A DNA stretch of 64,000 nucleotides from Pocillopora verrucosa (GCF_036669915.1 NC_089314.1:25417220-25481219), one strand, 5' to 3'; shown: positions 44,993 to 57,046, counted from the first letter of the stretch. Translations and numbers: made by a program. Notes: a model not told the origin generated them from the sequence alone.

Positions 44993-46764
44993 ATACTAGG
45001 CGCGGCACTTAAAAGCCGTCAAAATCTGATTACAGTTTACCTTGCAAGGTTCTAAAAATATTATTTATTAAACCTCATGGTGCTCTATTTTGGGAACTCT
45101 CCAATACATTAATAAGTAGAGTCATAGGTCTGATTATTTAAACAAAGTCTGGCTGTTTTTTGACAAAATCGCGTCCTAAAGAATCCTCGAATAAGCTGAA
45201 CCTTAAATCCGAATATTTGTTTTTAGGAACAGCGTCAAGAGCCAAAAGCCAACAGTGGAAGGACATTTATTTAATGAAATAAACCTTCTTAAAGAGAAAG
45301 CCTGAGGCCCACTGATTGCATAAAACCATGGTTTAGGTTAGTCTTCGTGTAAATAACCGCCCCATATAGCTATTTGCTCCACTCGCCAGTAAGGCAAAAT
45401 AAACCAGAGAAAATTACCTTACCTGATCGCTGTTGTATCACCAAGATTAACGAGATTTTCTATTCTCACTCTACAACATTTTGGGTAAGTTATTTTCTTG
45501 CACAAAAGAGGAAAGAAATTAAAGTAACTCACCTCCAAGTTCGCTCCTCGCTGGAACTTAACAAAAGCTTTCGTGAGAGACTCCTAGTTACTTAGACAAG
45601 GCTTCCTTTTACAGAATTTTTATTTTTATTTGAATAATAATAGACTCCATGACTGGCATTCAATGATGATAATGGGTTTGTTTGTTAGCAGCAGGTTTCC
45701 ATTAAGGTGTCCAAAAGAATTGGTTTGCGAAGAATAATTACAGCTTGTAGCCCAGCGTGCTATGCTGATCATTGTTAGTTTTTCGACAAGAGGTCCAAAA
45801 TACCTTTATTTTGAAAAGGTTGATAATTAATTAGGTTTTGAATCCAACAACACTTGGATGTGAAGAAAAAGACTTTATATATTTCCCAGGTAAATAGCTT
45901 AATTTCAATGACTGAAAGACAAGATGAAAAGGTTGGAAAGGTTTCCGTGAAGACCGGTGTAAAAATGCTTTGCTATTAACAAGTTGGACCATCTCTCAAT
46001 GGGCCATTTCAAGATCATTCACTCAGTTTCTTAATAGAAAAGCTTTCCAAAAAAAATACTGTTGATTTGCATGAGAATGACCATGAATGAAAATTAGATT
46101 TTTCGTTATAACCATGCATCTTTTCGGATCGCAAATGCAGGCTTGGTCAATTCCTTCATTTACAACTTCGTTAAACATTTTGCTATCGTGTTATGCTAAC
46201 CCTTCCAAAATAATTTTACGTTTGTTCGTTTATAGGGGGCGAATAAACGTAATAATACTCTGTTCTTATGATTGATCGTTTCCCCTATGAAGTAAATTTT
46301 ATTAATTTGATTGTCAAAAGAAATCTACTGGAAGTGTCCGTCTTTCTTTAAGTATGACTTGCAAGATGATTATGTGCTAAAGATAGCCAGTAACCGTTTG
46401 AATCTTTCTATCTTCAGCCACACCTCACGGGGTTTGTACTAGTATCTTTCGAATTAACGTCCTTCTATGTCTACGCGCGCGGGAGCCCGAAGCCATCTTC
46501 TTAGATATTCCATACTCATGACAGAGGCCCAATAAAACCGATATTGTTATCTATAGCAGCTGTCGCGGCTTATAGTCTGCTTTTTTCATTAAATAATTTG
46601 TTTATAGAAGGAAGCTGGCATCATTATTGCTTTCATCTTTGTGTACATTCCGCGGCAGCAACTTTATTTTTTTATGATTGCAAAAGCGTCATATCTTTGC
46701 ACTACACCTTGTTGCTACGACAACATTTCCCAGGACCATTTGTATCAACTGCATATTCACTGTA

Positions 46765-46814
46765 TAATCAACACGCGACTCAGATATATTAATCAACACG
46801 CGACTCAGATATAT
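46765..46814. repeat. Perfect 25-bp tandem duplication
   Basis: Units 46765-46789 and 46790-46814 are identical, beginning TAATCAACACGCGACTCAGA. Confidence 0.9.
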
Positions 46815-46955
46815 CGTTCTCTTCATGGCAGATAACCTCAAGAATATTCTCTTGGGGAATAACTGTGATCCTGGATAGATAAGATAGGTTACAATACCAC
46901 GATCGCCAGATTACGTGACATCTTATCATTGAAGTCATCTCAATTCATATATATC

Positions 46956-47154
46956 AGTAGTGTGCCCCGGCAGTATGGTGGAGAGCCAATGAGGGCGTGG
47001 CCTGAAGGTCACGCGATAAAGAGGGGGTGTGGTTAGGGGGTGTGGCCTAGGGAAGAGACATACCCTAAAACGAGAAAAGACGCACGTTCCCCTCTTTATC
47101 ACGTGACCTTTAGGTCACGCCCTAATTGGCTCCATACTGCCGGGGTATACTACT
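46956..47154. mobile_element. MITE with long inverted repeats and TATATC target duplication
   Basis: Ends AGTAGTGTGCCCCGGCAGTA and the complement of AGTAGTATACCCCGGCAGTA extend into arms of more than 60 bp. A 6-bp direct repeat TATATC lies at 46950-46955 and 47155-47160. The interior of about 60 bp is non-coding. Confidence 0.75.
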
Positions 47155-47166
47155 TATATCAAATCA

Positions 47167-47332
47167 ATATATGTTATTTGCCGGCTGGGAGGTCCGTATG
47201 GTGAAAAACTGTGACCGAGGTCTTGAAAATACTGCCCGAGGCCGTAGGCCGAGGGCAGCATTTTCAAGACCGAGGTCACAGTTTTTCACCATACGGACCG
47301 ACCCTTAGCCGGTAAATAACATATTTATTGTT
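47167..47332. mobile_element. Fold-back element next to the preceding MITE
   Basis: Arms of about 70 bp (left containing GTCCGTATGGTGAAAAACTG, right its inverted copy at about 47275-47300) flank a short GAGGCCGTAGGCCGAG centre. Outer parts GTTATTTGCCGGC and GCCGGTAAATAAC also pair. It starts only about 13 bp after the adjacent element. Confidence 0.75.
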
Positions 47333-48713
47333 TTTAAACTTGACGAAATTCTCTCCGAAAGAACCCGAATGATTTAGGGCTGTTAATACGGCAAGATCTT
47401 CCATAAACTGAACAATTGTTGAGCGAGTAAATGGTAGTTAAAATAGAGGTGAAGCAAATTAAAGAGAGATGCCTCAGCGAAACATTTTCATTTCCGTAAC
47501 GATAAAGGTGATTTAAAAGGCTTCCAAACAAACTTTGAAACATTATTTTTACAAGTATCTGTCACAATCTGACACCTGTCAATTAGAGAGCGCGTAAGAA
47601 AAAAAAAGCATAAGAGCATTTGAAAAACAACGGAACTAGTTTGGCAAGGACTGTCACGACAATGTTTTCTTCAAAATCAGTCAATAATCTAACGGAAAGT
47701 ATTATTCACTCTCATCGACGATTCATTCATGTACGAAGATTTACCTCTGTTCATTAAGTAAACGGCGAGGAAAGTAATTGTGAGTAAATTCAACTTTTTT
47801 ATTTTGAAGTTGTGAGAGTTCGCTCGTTTGTTTGCTGCAATGGCGTGTGTAAATCTGGTCTTTCCTTCACAAAAACTAAATTCGAACGGCACACTCCAAC
47901 GAGACACAAGGGAATTTAATGCGGCCTTTTCTCAAAAATTCCTTCAGTTTCTGTTGTGTAATTTACGGTACAAATGTCCAAATTGAACGGAATTGGAAAG
48001 ACTCACCGGGAGCCTATATTTGTTGTAGAACTTAAATTAAAACTTTGCTCGCTCTTTCTCTACTAACAATTTTCTCGAGAAAATTCAGATATTAAATTAA
48101 AGTTCCATCGTTCAGTTTAACTGTAATCAAATACCTCACGTTTTAACTTTCTGGGTACTTTTTGTGAACGATTAAAATTAATTGCAGACAGTTTTTAGGC
48201 CGCTTGTCAACCAACGTAATGACACTATTGTTTATACAAATTCATTCTGAAACCAATATTTTTCTGTCAACCAAAGTGATTTGAGAGAGAGAAAAGAGAG
48301 GATTCATAAGTTATTTATCGGCTTGAGGTAGTGACCGACTTGTTTGCTTTAAAATACTGCCCAGCCGGAAAACGAGGTATATTTATGAAAAATGACAACG
48401 AAAGTTGGGATGTACTCGGCGATTCACGAAAGCGTTACCGTGGCCCGTGGGCAGAGATAGGAAAATACTGACCGGGTAAAGAACCAATCAGATTGCAGGA
48501 TTCGTTACCGTGCCCTCTAAAAAAACAATAAAACTACGATATTTACCAATAAAGACGGGTTGACCTGGTATATCACTTAGCGGGTTAGTCGAAGGTTCCC
48601 TCTTTTATATTCTAGCTCATGTCAGCTCCATTTGTTTAATTGATAACATGTTTAAATGCGCGATGGCACTTTAACAAAGATTGCTCCATTCCCTGTGACT
48701 TTTTCGTTGTATC

Positions 48714-48776
48714 GACTGGAACGCTAACCACGGCTAAGGAGAAAGATGGACAGCGTTATTGTAAAAATTAGAAACG
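48714..48776 (-). pseudogene. Relic of a fourth PRRT-like copy
   Basis: About 60 bp align to the part of copy 1 at 29276-29340 that encodes the SKVVHPSPWPWLAFQS region, with roughly 70 percent of bases shared by eye (CCACGG, GAGAAGGATGGAC versus GAGAAAGATGGAC). The frame is broken and the flanking parts are not alignable. It sits 1.3 kb from copy 3 in the same orientation. Confidence 0.5.
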
Positions 48777-48789
48777 CATGCGGTTTCTT

Positions 48790-50005
48790 AAAATTTCAAA
48801 TTAAATTTGATGCAGTTTCTTTAAAATTCAGATTACTCCAAACGCCAAATGAAACATTACAACTCGAAAATAACCATTAAGCAACCTCGTTCCCTGACTC
48901 TCGCGAGGATGGGATGAAGAGAGACTCTGGTGACCAGGTTGCTCATTCGATCTCTCTTAGGCTGATCTTCTCTTTCAAAAGGGCCATCATTCATTTGGCG
49001 GATACATTGCGTAGCAACCGAATATATCTCTAAAAAAATTTGCCTTTATGTTACAAAACAGATGGATTGTCATTTGCTTAAAAGGGACGAGAGTTAAAGA
49101 AGAATTTATGAAAACGCCGACTGTGAAAAGTCCTCATGACTATGAGACATAATTCAAAAGATTGACAGGCAATAAACTGTATTCAGTATTTAGCTAAATG
49201 AAAATCACGTTGGCGCGCGCACGCTAAACTCAGGTTTCCATTTCCAACCGGAAAACTTGAGGAAAGTAAACATGCGTGAAAGTGTAAATGAAACTCAATA
49301 CAAGATATGAAAGGGCCGTCTAATGGATTTTTCTGAAAATCAATTATTTGACATGCCTTCTTAATGAACATTGATTCATTATCTTAACATTAAAAATAAA
49401 AATTTAACCCATCTACTTCACGCCGTTTGAGTTTAGCTCAAAAGATAAGAGAGATTGTACACTAAATTTGTGTCGCTCGTATTTCAAATTTAATGTCTTT
49501 TTACTTACATTTAATTCACGCAGCATAATGAGATATCTATTATTTTAATGTCCCTTAAGAGTTCCATTTTAAATTAACTATTTTGCAAATCCAAGAGTTT
49601 TCTCGATATCTGGAGGTCTCTCGCTATTGTGAGTTTGCGCTCTACTACCTCCACCCGTTCTTGACGGGTTCGCCCTCACATTTACCCGTTCGCCTCAAAG
49701 TCTTTTCTGACAATGTCATAATTTATTTGGAGGAAGTGCAAATTGATTACCAAACCCTAACCAATTTCGACCAATGTAGATATTCCTGGCTGTGTTATTA
49801 TTCAGTTAGCTCAGATGTGATAGCTCGAATGATGCAAAGCTACCATGTCAAACCGGTCCTTATGTAACTGATTTGACAGCAAATTTGAAAGACTTGTTAA
49901 TTTTCTCATTTGAAAAGCGCTGATCGACACACTTATCTGAAAACCATAGCCACTGCTGGGTTTTCCACAAGGATAACATATCGTCCGAAACGCTGTCACA
50001 GAAAG
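48790..50005. other. Intergenic downstream of PRRT-like copy 3
   Basis: AT-rich DNA with no recognised gene. A small frame at 49583-49867 has no family content. Confidence 0.4.
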
Positions 50006-50107
50006 TTCAGTACAGACTGCGTGTGCAGATGGTGACTTCTTCCCAAGTTTCTTGTTCTCTTTGCGGCCTACTCGCCTGACGGGTAATAAGTTGCAGCGCG
50101 AGCAAAC

Positions 50108-51115
50108 TTAACAGTTCCCAGGCTTGATTATATCTTTGCTGATGTCGTTGCTGTGATTGTTGGTTTTGCTTATTTCTCTTACTGAGGAGCGTTGCATAAC
50201 ACTGTAGGCTATGGTGCAAGCCATGAAGAATTCCACAAGTCTAAAACACGTTTGATATGTCCACCACGGCCAGGGAGCTGGGTTTACAACTTTGCTATAT
50301 AAGCTGTACACGCCAAAGAGGGAATATAGCTGCAGTCCACAGCATGCAAATCCTAAAATACTTGTTGCCAGGGTGATCTTTGCAACTTTAATAGTTCCTG
50401 TTGCTTGTCTTGGTCGACCCACCCCATCAGCCGTTCCGATCTGGACCATTTGGAGTTCTCTCTGAACGGTAAGATCGTGTTGAATTACTTTTAATCCGCT
50501 GTAAATAAAGCTTGTCGAGAGGAGGAAGCCCCAAAGAATGAATAACGACTGGCATACAATAATCAATGGTGTAAGCTCGGCTTTCATAGCGGTTACTGTT
50601 TCTGCCGTTACGACGATCGCAAAGTGAATTGTGATAACCATGCTTAAGAAGGACACACTTTGAAGCTTTTTGGATCCTATTTGGACCTTAGAGACTTCAA
50701 TAAATGCCAAGTGTATAAGGCAGAAGGAGGAAGTCAAACAGGGAAATGTGATACCGTACAATAAATTCGTCAGCCAAGGTGGGACCTTTAAACCATTTGT
50801 CCTTGACTCGTAAGGATCCAAAAACAAAAACAAGGCTCGTGTCACTCCTTGTGTCAGAACCAATACATTGACAGCGACGACCAAAGGCTTTCTACCAAAT
50901 CCTTCCCTCTTTCTGACTTGCGCTAGGGCGATGAAGGAGCGCAGAGCTAACATGCTGAAAATGATACCGAATCCAGCCCAGTGCACCTGCCAAGCTACTC
51001 CCCAAATCTGTGTTGCTACTTCCCAGTCAGGGCCTGGCTCAGGATGAGGGTCAGCATGTGGTTCGGCAGTGGCCTGTGAGGATGTTGTGCTCTTGGTCGA
51101 CGGAGGATTAGGCAT
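50108..51115 (-). CDS. PRRT3/PRRT4-like seven-pass membrane protein, copy 3
   Basis: The frame gives 335 residues from MPNPPSTKSTTSSQ to DIIKPGNC. The amino tail is longer and richer in Pro, Ser and Thr than in copies 1 and 2, ending ADPHPEPGPDWEVATQIWG. Seven hydrophobic segments occupy the same places. The hallmark motifs are kept with changes: FLFLDPYESRTNG, TAETVTAMKAELTPLIIVCQ and SKVVNPAPWPWWTYQT. It is the most diverged of the three. A TAGTTCAG acceptor just upstream of the ATG, near 51135, again suggests a leader intron. The 13.5 kb to copy 2 hold only repeats and the relic at 48714. Confidence 0.75.
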   Translation of the reverse strand: MPNPPSTKSTTSSQATAEPHADPHPEPGPDWEVATQIWGVAWQVHWAGFGIIFSMLALRSFIALAQVRKREGFGRKPLVVAVNVLVLTQGVTRALFLFLDPYESRTNGLKVPPWLTNLLYGITFPCLTSSFCLIHLAFIEVSKVQIGSKKLQSVSFLSMVITIHFAIVVTAETVTAMKAELTPLIIVCQSLFILWGFLLSTSFIYSGLKVIQHDLTVQRELQMVQIGTADGVGRPRQATGTIKVAKITLATSILGFACCGLQLYSLFGVYSLYSKVVNPAPWPWWTYQTCFRLVEFFMACTIAYSVMQRSSVREISKTNNHSNDISKDIIKPGNC

Positions 51116-51781
51116 AATTAAAGAAACTGTACTGAACTAGCACAGCTTACGATTGAGAGACTTAGAGATAAATGAAATAAGCTCAGTCTTAAAATCCACT
51201 TTACTCTCCTAAAAATGCTTATTACCCAAAGCTGTGTAAATGTTATACGAATTCGCAAAGACAGTATTTTACTACTTTGTTTGTTGCCTTGGAGATAAGC
51301 AAATATTAGTAACAAACGCTTGACACATCATGGACTTAACTCGATGTTGCAGATACCTTCTTGAACCACTTTAGTCTAATAAATTAGCGACTTATGTCTT
51401 AATGTGCCAGACTTCTTGAAGTCGATCGAGGAACCTTTGAGAGCTGTGGCCGTCAATATAAACCAGCTTTCTTAAGACGCAGAAACAAAATCGTCACAAA
51501 GGCACTAAACACGGATTGAATTTGGACACGCCAGTCTTCACGGAGGAAAACCGTATCCAGCCCTTTGTGCTGACCTCTTGTGCAGTCCTGAGCAGGCGCA
51601 GTCGCCCAGAATCTTTCAAAAAGCCACTTTGCATTCGCTCATCCTTTAGTTCAGAATACCGCAAAAGTGTTTTCCGGGGCCATGGCAGCCTTGAAGGCGA
51701 TAAATAAATAAAATTAATACTTTGAATACAGCTTAAAATCAAATGCAAGGTGCAGTTTTAACCGAATCACCCACTTCTTAC

Positions 51782-51840
51782 CGATATTGGCACTGAAAGA
51801 TGCAGATTAAGGAGACTTGGAGTGGTCTGTTCGAAGATAA
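51782..51840 (-). promoter_or_regulatory. Candidate 5' leader exon for PRRT-like copy 3
   Basis: On the minus strand a segment containing TAATCTGCATCTTTCAG ends at a donor GTAAG after 51782. The shared TAATCTGCATC block with the copy 1 candidate (33024-33105) and the matching position upstream support a homologous leader exon. Confidence 0.35.
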
Positions 51841-52197
51841 TTCCAATTAATCTGGTTAGTCACCGCCAAGCCATACAATTAACGACAAAACTGCTTTGCT
51901 TTGAGTTGAAAATATGCTTTTTCCATGATGGACTTGCCCACGCAAAACCAAATGCTAAAAAGAAATGAGGAACAAAAACTGTCAAAAGCTAGTTTGCACA
52001 GTTTTGTTTCTAAGTAAATATCGCATATAATTTCCAACCGGTTTCAAAACCTTTTGTAAATAGGCAAACCTTGAGTAACGACTAACTGCAAGCTGCGAAA
52101 TGACTTTGTCGTAATTGATATTTCCCACCTGCTTCTTAAATTAATACCCCTAATGGAAATAAGGTCATTATACAAAAAATTTAGGACGCGGTTTGAA

Positions 52198-52232
52198 CAA
52201 TTTCCAATGGCTTGAAGCCATTGAAAATTGTC
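52198..52232. repeat. Short imperfect hairpin
   Basis: AATGGCTT and AAGCCATT arms around one base sit within a longer inverted repeat ACAATTTCCAATGG / CCATTGAAAATTGT. No function can be assigned. Confidence 0.6.
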
Positions 52233-52239
52233 GTCAAAG

Positions 52240-55230
52240 CACGATCGGCTAAGAATTATCCGTCGACTAATGAATTACAATGACACAGGTTAATTATAAG
52301 AAAGCTAAGACTCTTGAGGAGAAAATGAGAGTTAAAGCTATGATTGACCTTAAGCCAAAAAAAAATTGTGCCTGCCTGCGACACTTTAAACTTCCGTTTC
52401 AAATTGATGAATTAAAAAAAACTAATTTAAATAGATAAGTTGAAATTATTACTTATCTAAAATGAAAAATATCCTTAAAATTAGGAAATTGATGAAGGGT
52501 CGATCACAAATATTACTTTTGCTCGTAAATTGTTTCTGAAAATGTTTTAGAAGATTCAGGATAGCTTTTAGTCGTCAAATCTCGAGTTACATCTATGTCT
52601 AATAACATAAGCCTCATCCAAGAAATTTCATTACCAGTAATAATTGGTGAGTGAAAAGATAAGGAAAACTGAAGAACTGAAAAAGAAAAACAGGAATGAT
52701 AAATAACAGTAATAAAAGGCCGAACACAACTAGAAATTATAAATTGGACTCCTTTGTGCCCTTTTAAATCAAGGAAGCTTCTTGCTGAGGCTAAATCAAT
52801 TTATTCTTGACAGACTTAAGTGATAATGACTGACCAGGATATGACTCAATCAAATCAGAGAAAATGACATTATCTATGCTAATTGTGTATTGTTCAAAAC
52901 CATACCAGGTTACTGATCCTGAATACACAAAAAAAGCCATTTTTAGAATAGTCTTTGGTGAAAAAAAGTGTGAAATAGAAAGGGTCACTCTAATTGAAAT
53001 AATCATTTTTACTTTGATAGCTGTCACAGCCTTGCAAAAGAGACAGCTGAAAACACTGACTCACAATGCTGACGCCACCCATGAGTTTAGAATTGAAAAG
53101 CAACACAAGTTAATGATATCCTTGTAAATTGGTGCAGTGTCAATGGATTCTAATTTATCTACCCACACGTTATCGTTAAAAGTTAGGCATGCGAATCAGT
53201 AATCATTGAAAAGACTTTCCTCTATGCGTTCTGTGCAATGAGAAAGTTGCATGAACCCACTCACCCACATAAGTGGGGAAGGAGAAATGGGCTGGGGGGA
53301 GGGGAGGGAGAAGAATTGACGGTCTTAGAAAATTTAGCTCTGATTTGTTCAAATTCATCGTCTCTAAGCACTTGCAAGTTCTGATAGGACAATTGACGAT
53401 TGTACATTTGTTTATTGGCTCTTCCTGGGCACTTCGGGTGAAATCTGGGCCATATCCCTCAGTTGCATTCAGCGTTGGAACGACGCATACCGATCGTGTC
53501 AATTCTTTCTGGATGCTGTTTGATCTCAAAGTTTGGGCGCCATCCTGGAATGGCTGACCACTCGCCTCGATTTCATGCGAAACCTTTGAATCTCGCTGGC
53601 AAAGTGTGATCCCGCGGGTTGGCCCGCGTCGGTCTGGACGTCATGGAAAGACACGTAGAAAAATTGCAATTTAACTTTTGATTTTGTTTACGCTCATTCA
53701 AATCTATTAATATCTAAGCTTGACCAAACGTACTCTACTAATCCATGATTATCAAAAGTCTATAACTTTCTCAATCCTCGAAAGTGTACGGAACGATTTT
53801 TTTTGGCGGAGATCTCGAATAATCCTAGCATTTTTAGGCTAATTCTGTTCTTTTTCGCCATGGCCAAACATTCTGTCAGACTGTCCCTCTCAAGAAAAGG
53901 TAAAAACAGGTGAAACATTCAGCCAAAATTTATTTAAGTTCGCCGACTGAAATCCATGTTAAGACTCTCGTACCTTGCCAAGGTAAATACCAAAGATGGC
54001 ATCCTTATTATTTTTGGTTTCTTCTTTGATATTTACCTCATTGATCTAGCGATTTATTTTCAGCTTTTAAGAGCCATTTTCCGAGAAAATCGTAAATCGC
54101 AAGACACTCGTAAAAAAATTGAATTTTTTTTCTTTTGCCAAAACATCCCTTCTAGTGACCTAATTCAAGAGAAAATAGTTTTGTGTTCAAGCGATTCATT
54201 GTACGGGAGAAATAACAAATAGTTTGAAAAATCGTTTTATTGCTGTCTTTTCGCGCTTAAAAATAACAGAATCCGACCGCAACTTCGAGGAAACGGTGAA
54301 CGCATAAGAAACAATCCCTAACATCGAAACTTCAGCCGAGTATTATTTCGTTCTTAATCTTTAAAATCCTAAAAGAAAATTTAAAGAAAGAAGTTTTTAA
54401 CATTTACAATCGACAAGTTTAAAAAGGTCGTATTTGTGTCTCTTGAAATGTTAGAAAATGAAAGCGAACTTTAACCGTTGAAAAAGCCCTCTGGTATATG
54501 CCTCTTCCTAGTAAAACCCATATAGAATAAAGCCTTGGCTATTGAAGTAAATTACAGGAACGTTTTAGCTCTGGAAATTAAATACAGCCCTGACACTGGA
54601 GTAAGCAATTTGAGAATTTAAGTTAATAAACTTTATGCAAATTAGATGGCCCGCTGAATGAATTCATACTAAATGCAAAGTTTAGTGTAAAAGGACTACT
54701 TACTGTTGCTTGTAATATGTTTTTACGGTGAAAATGTTATTTCTAGCTTTCAGCTGTGTTGGTAAGAGCTGTAAATAACTTTTTATATGACGACTGAAAA
54801 ACGTTTGTTTAGCTACTTTGCTACCAGCGAAATCATTGAGATCGCAACTTCGAACTGAAGCTGTCATCGCTTGACGAAACTCCGTTACCACAATTTTAAA
54901 ATAGTTTTCTTCAGGGAGAAAAGCAGAATTAAAATGCATTCGAGACCGTTGACTTCGATTTTGAGTTCGTTTAGTTAAGATTTCAAGCCACCACAAGGTC
55001 TTATGACCTCTACTGACCCGGAAATCGGGCTAATAATAATCTTTGAGTTAACTATGAACAATTCACGCCGCGAGCGCGAGAAAAAGAGAACCACTCCGCA
55101 GGGCTGAATACGCGATGTGGAGTGTTATAAAATTCCACATTCTCGCGCGTAACGCTTTCTCTAGAGGCCTCTAGAAGTGTTGTTTAGCGAAGATAAACAA
55201 AGTTATCTTTGGTTAACTCAAAGAACTTGC
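52240..55230. other. Intergenic, no gene recognised
   Basis: AT-rich DNA. Frames at 53273-53557, 53956-54222 and 54700-54996 are open but show no motifs. A simple G/A-rich tract lies at 53276-53315. Confidence 0.4.
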
Positions 55231-55241
55231 AGAAATACCTC

Positions 55242-55441
55242 CAGCCTGCATAAAAGGCGCTTTATGAGCCAAGCGAGGCGAAAGTGGCATTTTGCACGAA
55301 GCGCGAGAAGCGACGAGGGGAGGAGAAAAATAAAGCTTTATTTTTCTCCATCCCTCATCTCGCTTTTCGCACTCGTTTCGTGCTTCGAGCAAATGCTGCG
55401 TTCGCCTCGCTTGGCTCATAAAGCGGCTGTTATGCAGGCTA
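55242..55441. mobile_element. MITE with 9-bp target duplication
   Basis: Ends AGCCTGCATAA and TTATGCAGGCT are inverted. Arms continue through GCTTTATGAGCCAAGCGAGG and its complement. The 9-bp direct repeat AAATACCTC lies at 55233-55241 and 55442-55450. A 9-bp duplication is typical of Mutator-type elements. The centre contains a second palindrome around AAATAAAGCTTTATTT. Confidence 0.75.
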
Positions 55442-55689
55442 AAATACCTCTTCACATTTATAAGATAAGGTGTCATTGATTTGTCAGAGCGGGAAGAGAC
55501 ATTTATAACGTGCAAATAGTCACGAGCTGAAAGGTAACTGACTGATTTGTAACAAGGACTAACCCTGACAAACAAGAAATGATCTCACTTTCCGAAAAGG
55601 AACGCTCTTTTAAACATAAACAAACTTCAAAAATAAGTAAAGGAAGAAAAACAATGAACAAAATAGATTTTTTCTTGACTTAGTTATTA

Positions 55690-56080
55690 GGGACCTTACG
55701 ATCCGACAACGGCGACGGCGACGGCAACGTGAGAAGTCTGGGTCGAGCGGGGCCACGTCGTGTTGGCGTTCCCGCCAAAATTGAGATTACGAATTTTACG
55801 AGCGAGAACGTTGACGACGGTCATTGATGTTTATCGTGTTTAAGTCAACGAAAGTTTTTTAGAAAGCCATGCCAAAGTTCCGTGACACTATTCTCCTGGC
55901 TCATGCTTCCCGTTTGATTAACGCTGAAGAATTCGTGCTTCTCTACGATTTCAGGGTCGTAACGAGGTATATTTTTTCGTCGCTGATCCCGTATTTTTAC
56001 GCAAAATTTTTAATCCCTGATCCCAAAAGTGATGAAAATTTTGATCCCTGATCCCACAAAATTTTGTTGATCCCAGTGTA
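55690..56080 (+). mobile_element. GC-rich repeat and possible truncated Harbinger-type transposase start
   Basis: A GACGGCGACGGCAACG-rich block at 55700-55830 is followed by a frame at 55869 reading MPKFRDTILLAHASRLINAE and then EFVLLYDF. This resembles, from memory, the start of HARBI1-like transposases in cnidarians. The similarity ends after about 29 codons. Then come two copies of a TTTTRATCCCTGATCCCA motif at 56014-56080. It is a remnant, not a working gene. Confidence 0.35.
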
Positions 56081-56825
56081 TTTTCTATCCATAACTTTGT
56101 CTGGTAATCATTTTTTACCAATTCGCCAATGCGACATTAGGATAAAAAGAAAAATGAGCTACTTCACATTTCTTTCACTATATTATGATGGTCCAAAGTA
56201 TTAGAGTCCTACCTGAATTATCTCGGTTCCCACTTCTTTTGTTCGTTTTTATCGTTGTAGAATATTACCTTTGGCAATCATCGTTGAAGGATCCGTCACT
56301 TCGTTGACACGTGTTAACAATCTTGATTTTTCTCAAATTTAACTATCAGGTGAATTTCACTTAATTCAAAACACACTAACTAGTGCAATACTATACAAAT
56401 TCTAAACGTTTTATACGGGAAACACGAGGAAACAAATTTTTCCTAAAAATCTGATAACTTTCGAATCTATCCGCTTGAAAAAGCAGACTGCTTGAAATTG
56501 TCGTTGATATTAGCCTCATAAACTTTAATAAACTTTCTGTAACCAAAATTAGAATAAAACGTATTTATCGCAGCGACCTTCCTCGACATTCGTTTGAAAA
56601 AGAAAAACCGTTTGGTGATGCTATAAACTTTAAAATTTCATGAGCATGCGACCTAGTCAGTTTATGATACAAGTTTTTGTTATCATCTATTTGCAGTATC
56701 TGTGCTATTTGTTAATCCGTTTTCTAGACATCTGAAAAAAATCTATTGAAAAATATCTATCGAGAAAATGTACAACGTGTGTGAAAATTTGATTCCGGAA
56801 AGGCCCTGGAATTGTTCTGAGCTTG

Positions 56826-57046
56826 TTAAAGCACAAATAGTGTCACCCTCCTGCCAGATCTACTGCGTCCAGCTTCGAAACGAGTCGGTTGGTCATCATC
56901 GTCTTCACTTTTGTCGCCATCACTGTCGTCCTCACTACTGCTATCATAATCAGCCTCGTCAGAGCCCTTAGCCAAGTTTTTTAGGCGTTGCTCCTCGTTT
57001 CGGCATAGAATGAATTTCTCACCATCCTGAACCACCGTTACAATAT
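56826..57046 (-). CDS. Possible terminal exon with acidic tract
   Basis: After a TTTTAG acceptor the frame reads IVTVVQDGEKFILCRNEEQR, an acidic Ser/Asp/Glu run (about 25 residues), and TRFEAGRSRSGRRV before a stop. The biased, ordered composition suggests real or formerly real coding sequence, perhaps the tail of a transposon polyprotein. No upstream exon was identified. Confidence 0.3.

Noticed and set aside
55177-55575. Two 100-120 residue frames on opposite strands
   Set aside because: They are produced by the inverted arms of the MITE at 55242-55441 (both translate to FMSQARR-type repeats).
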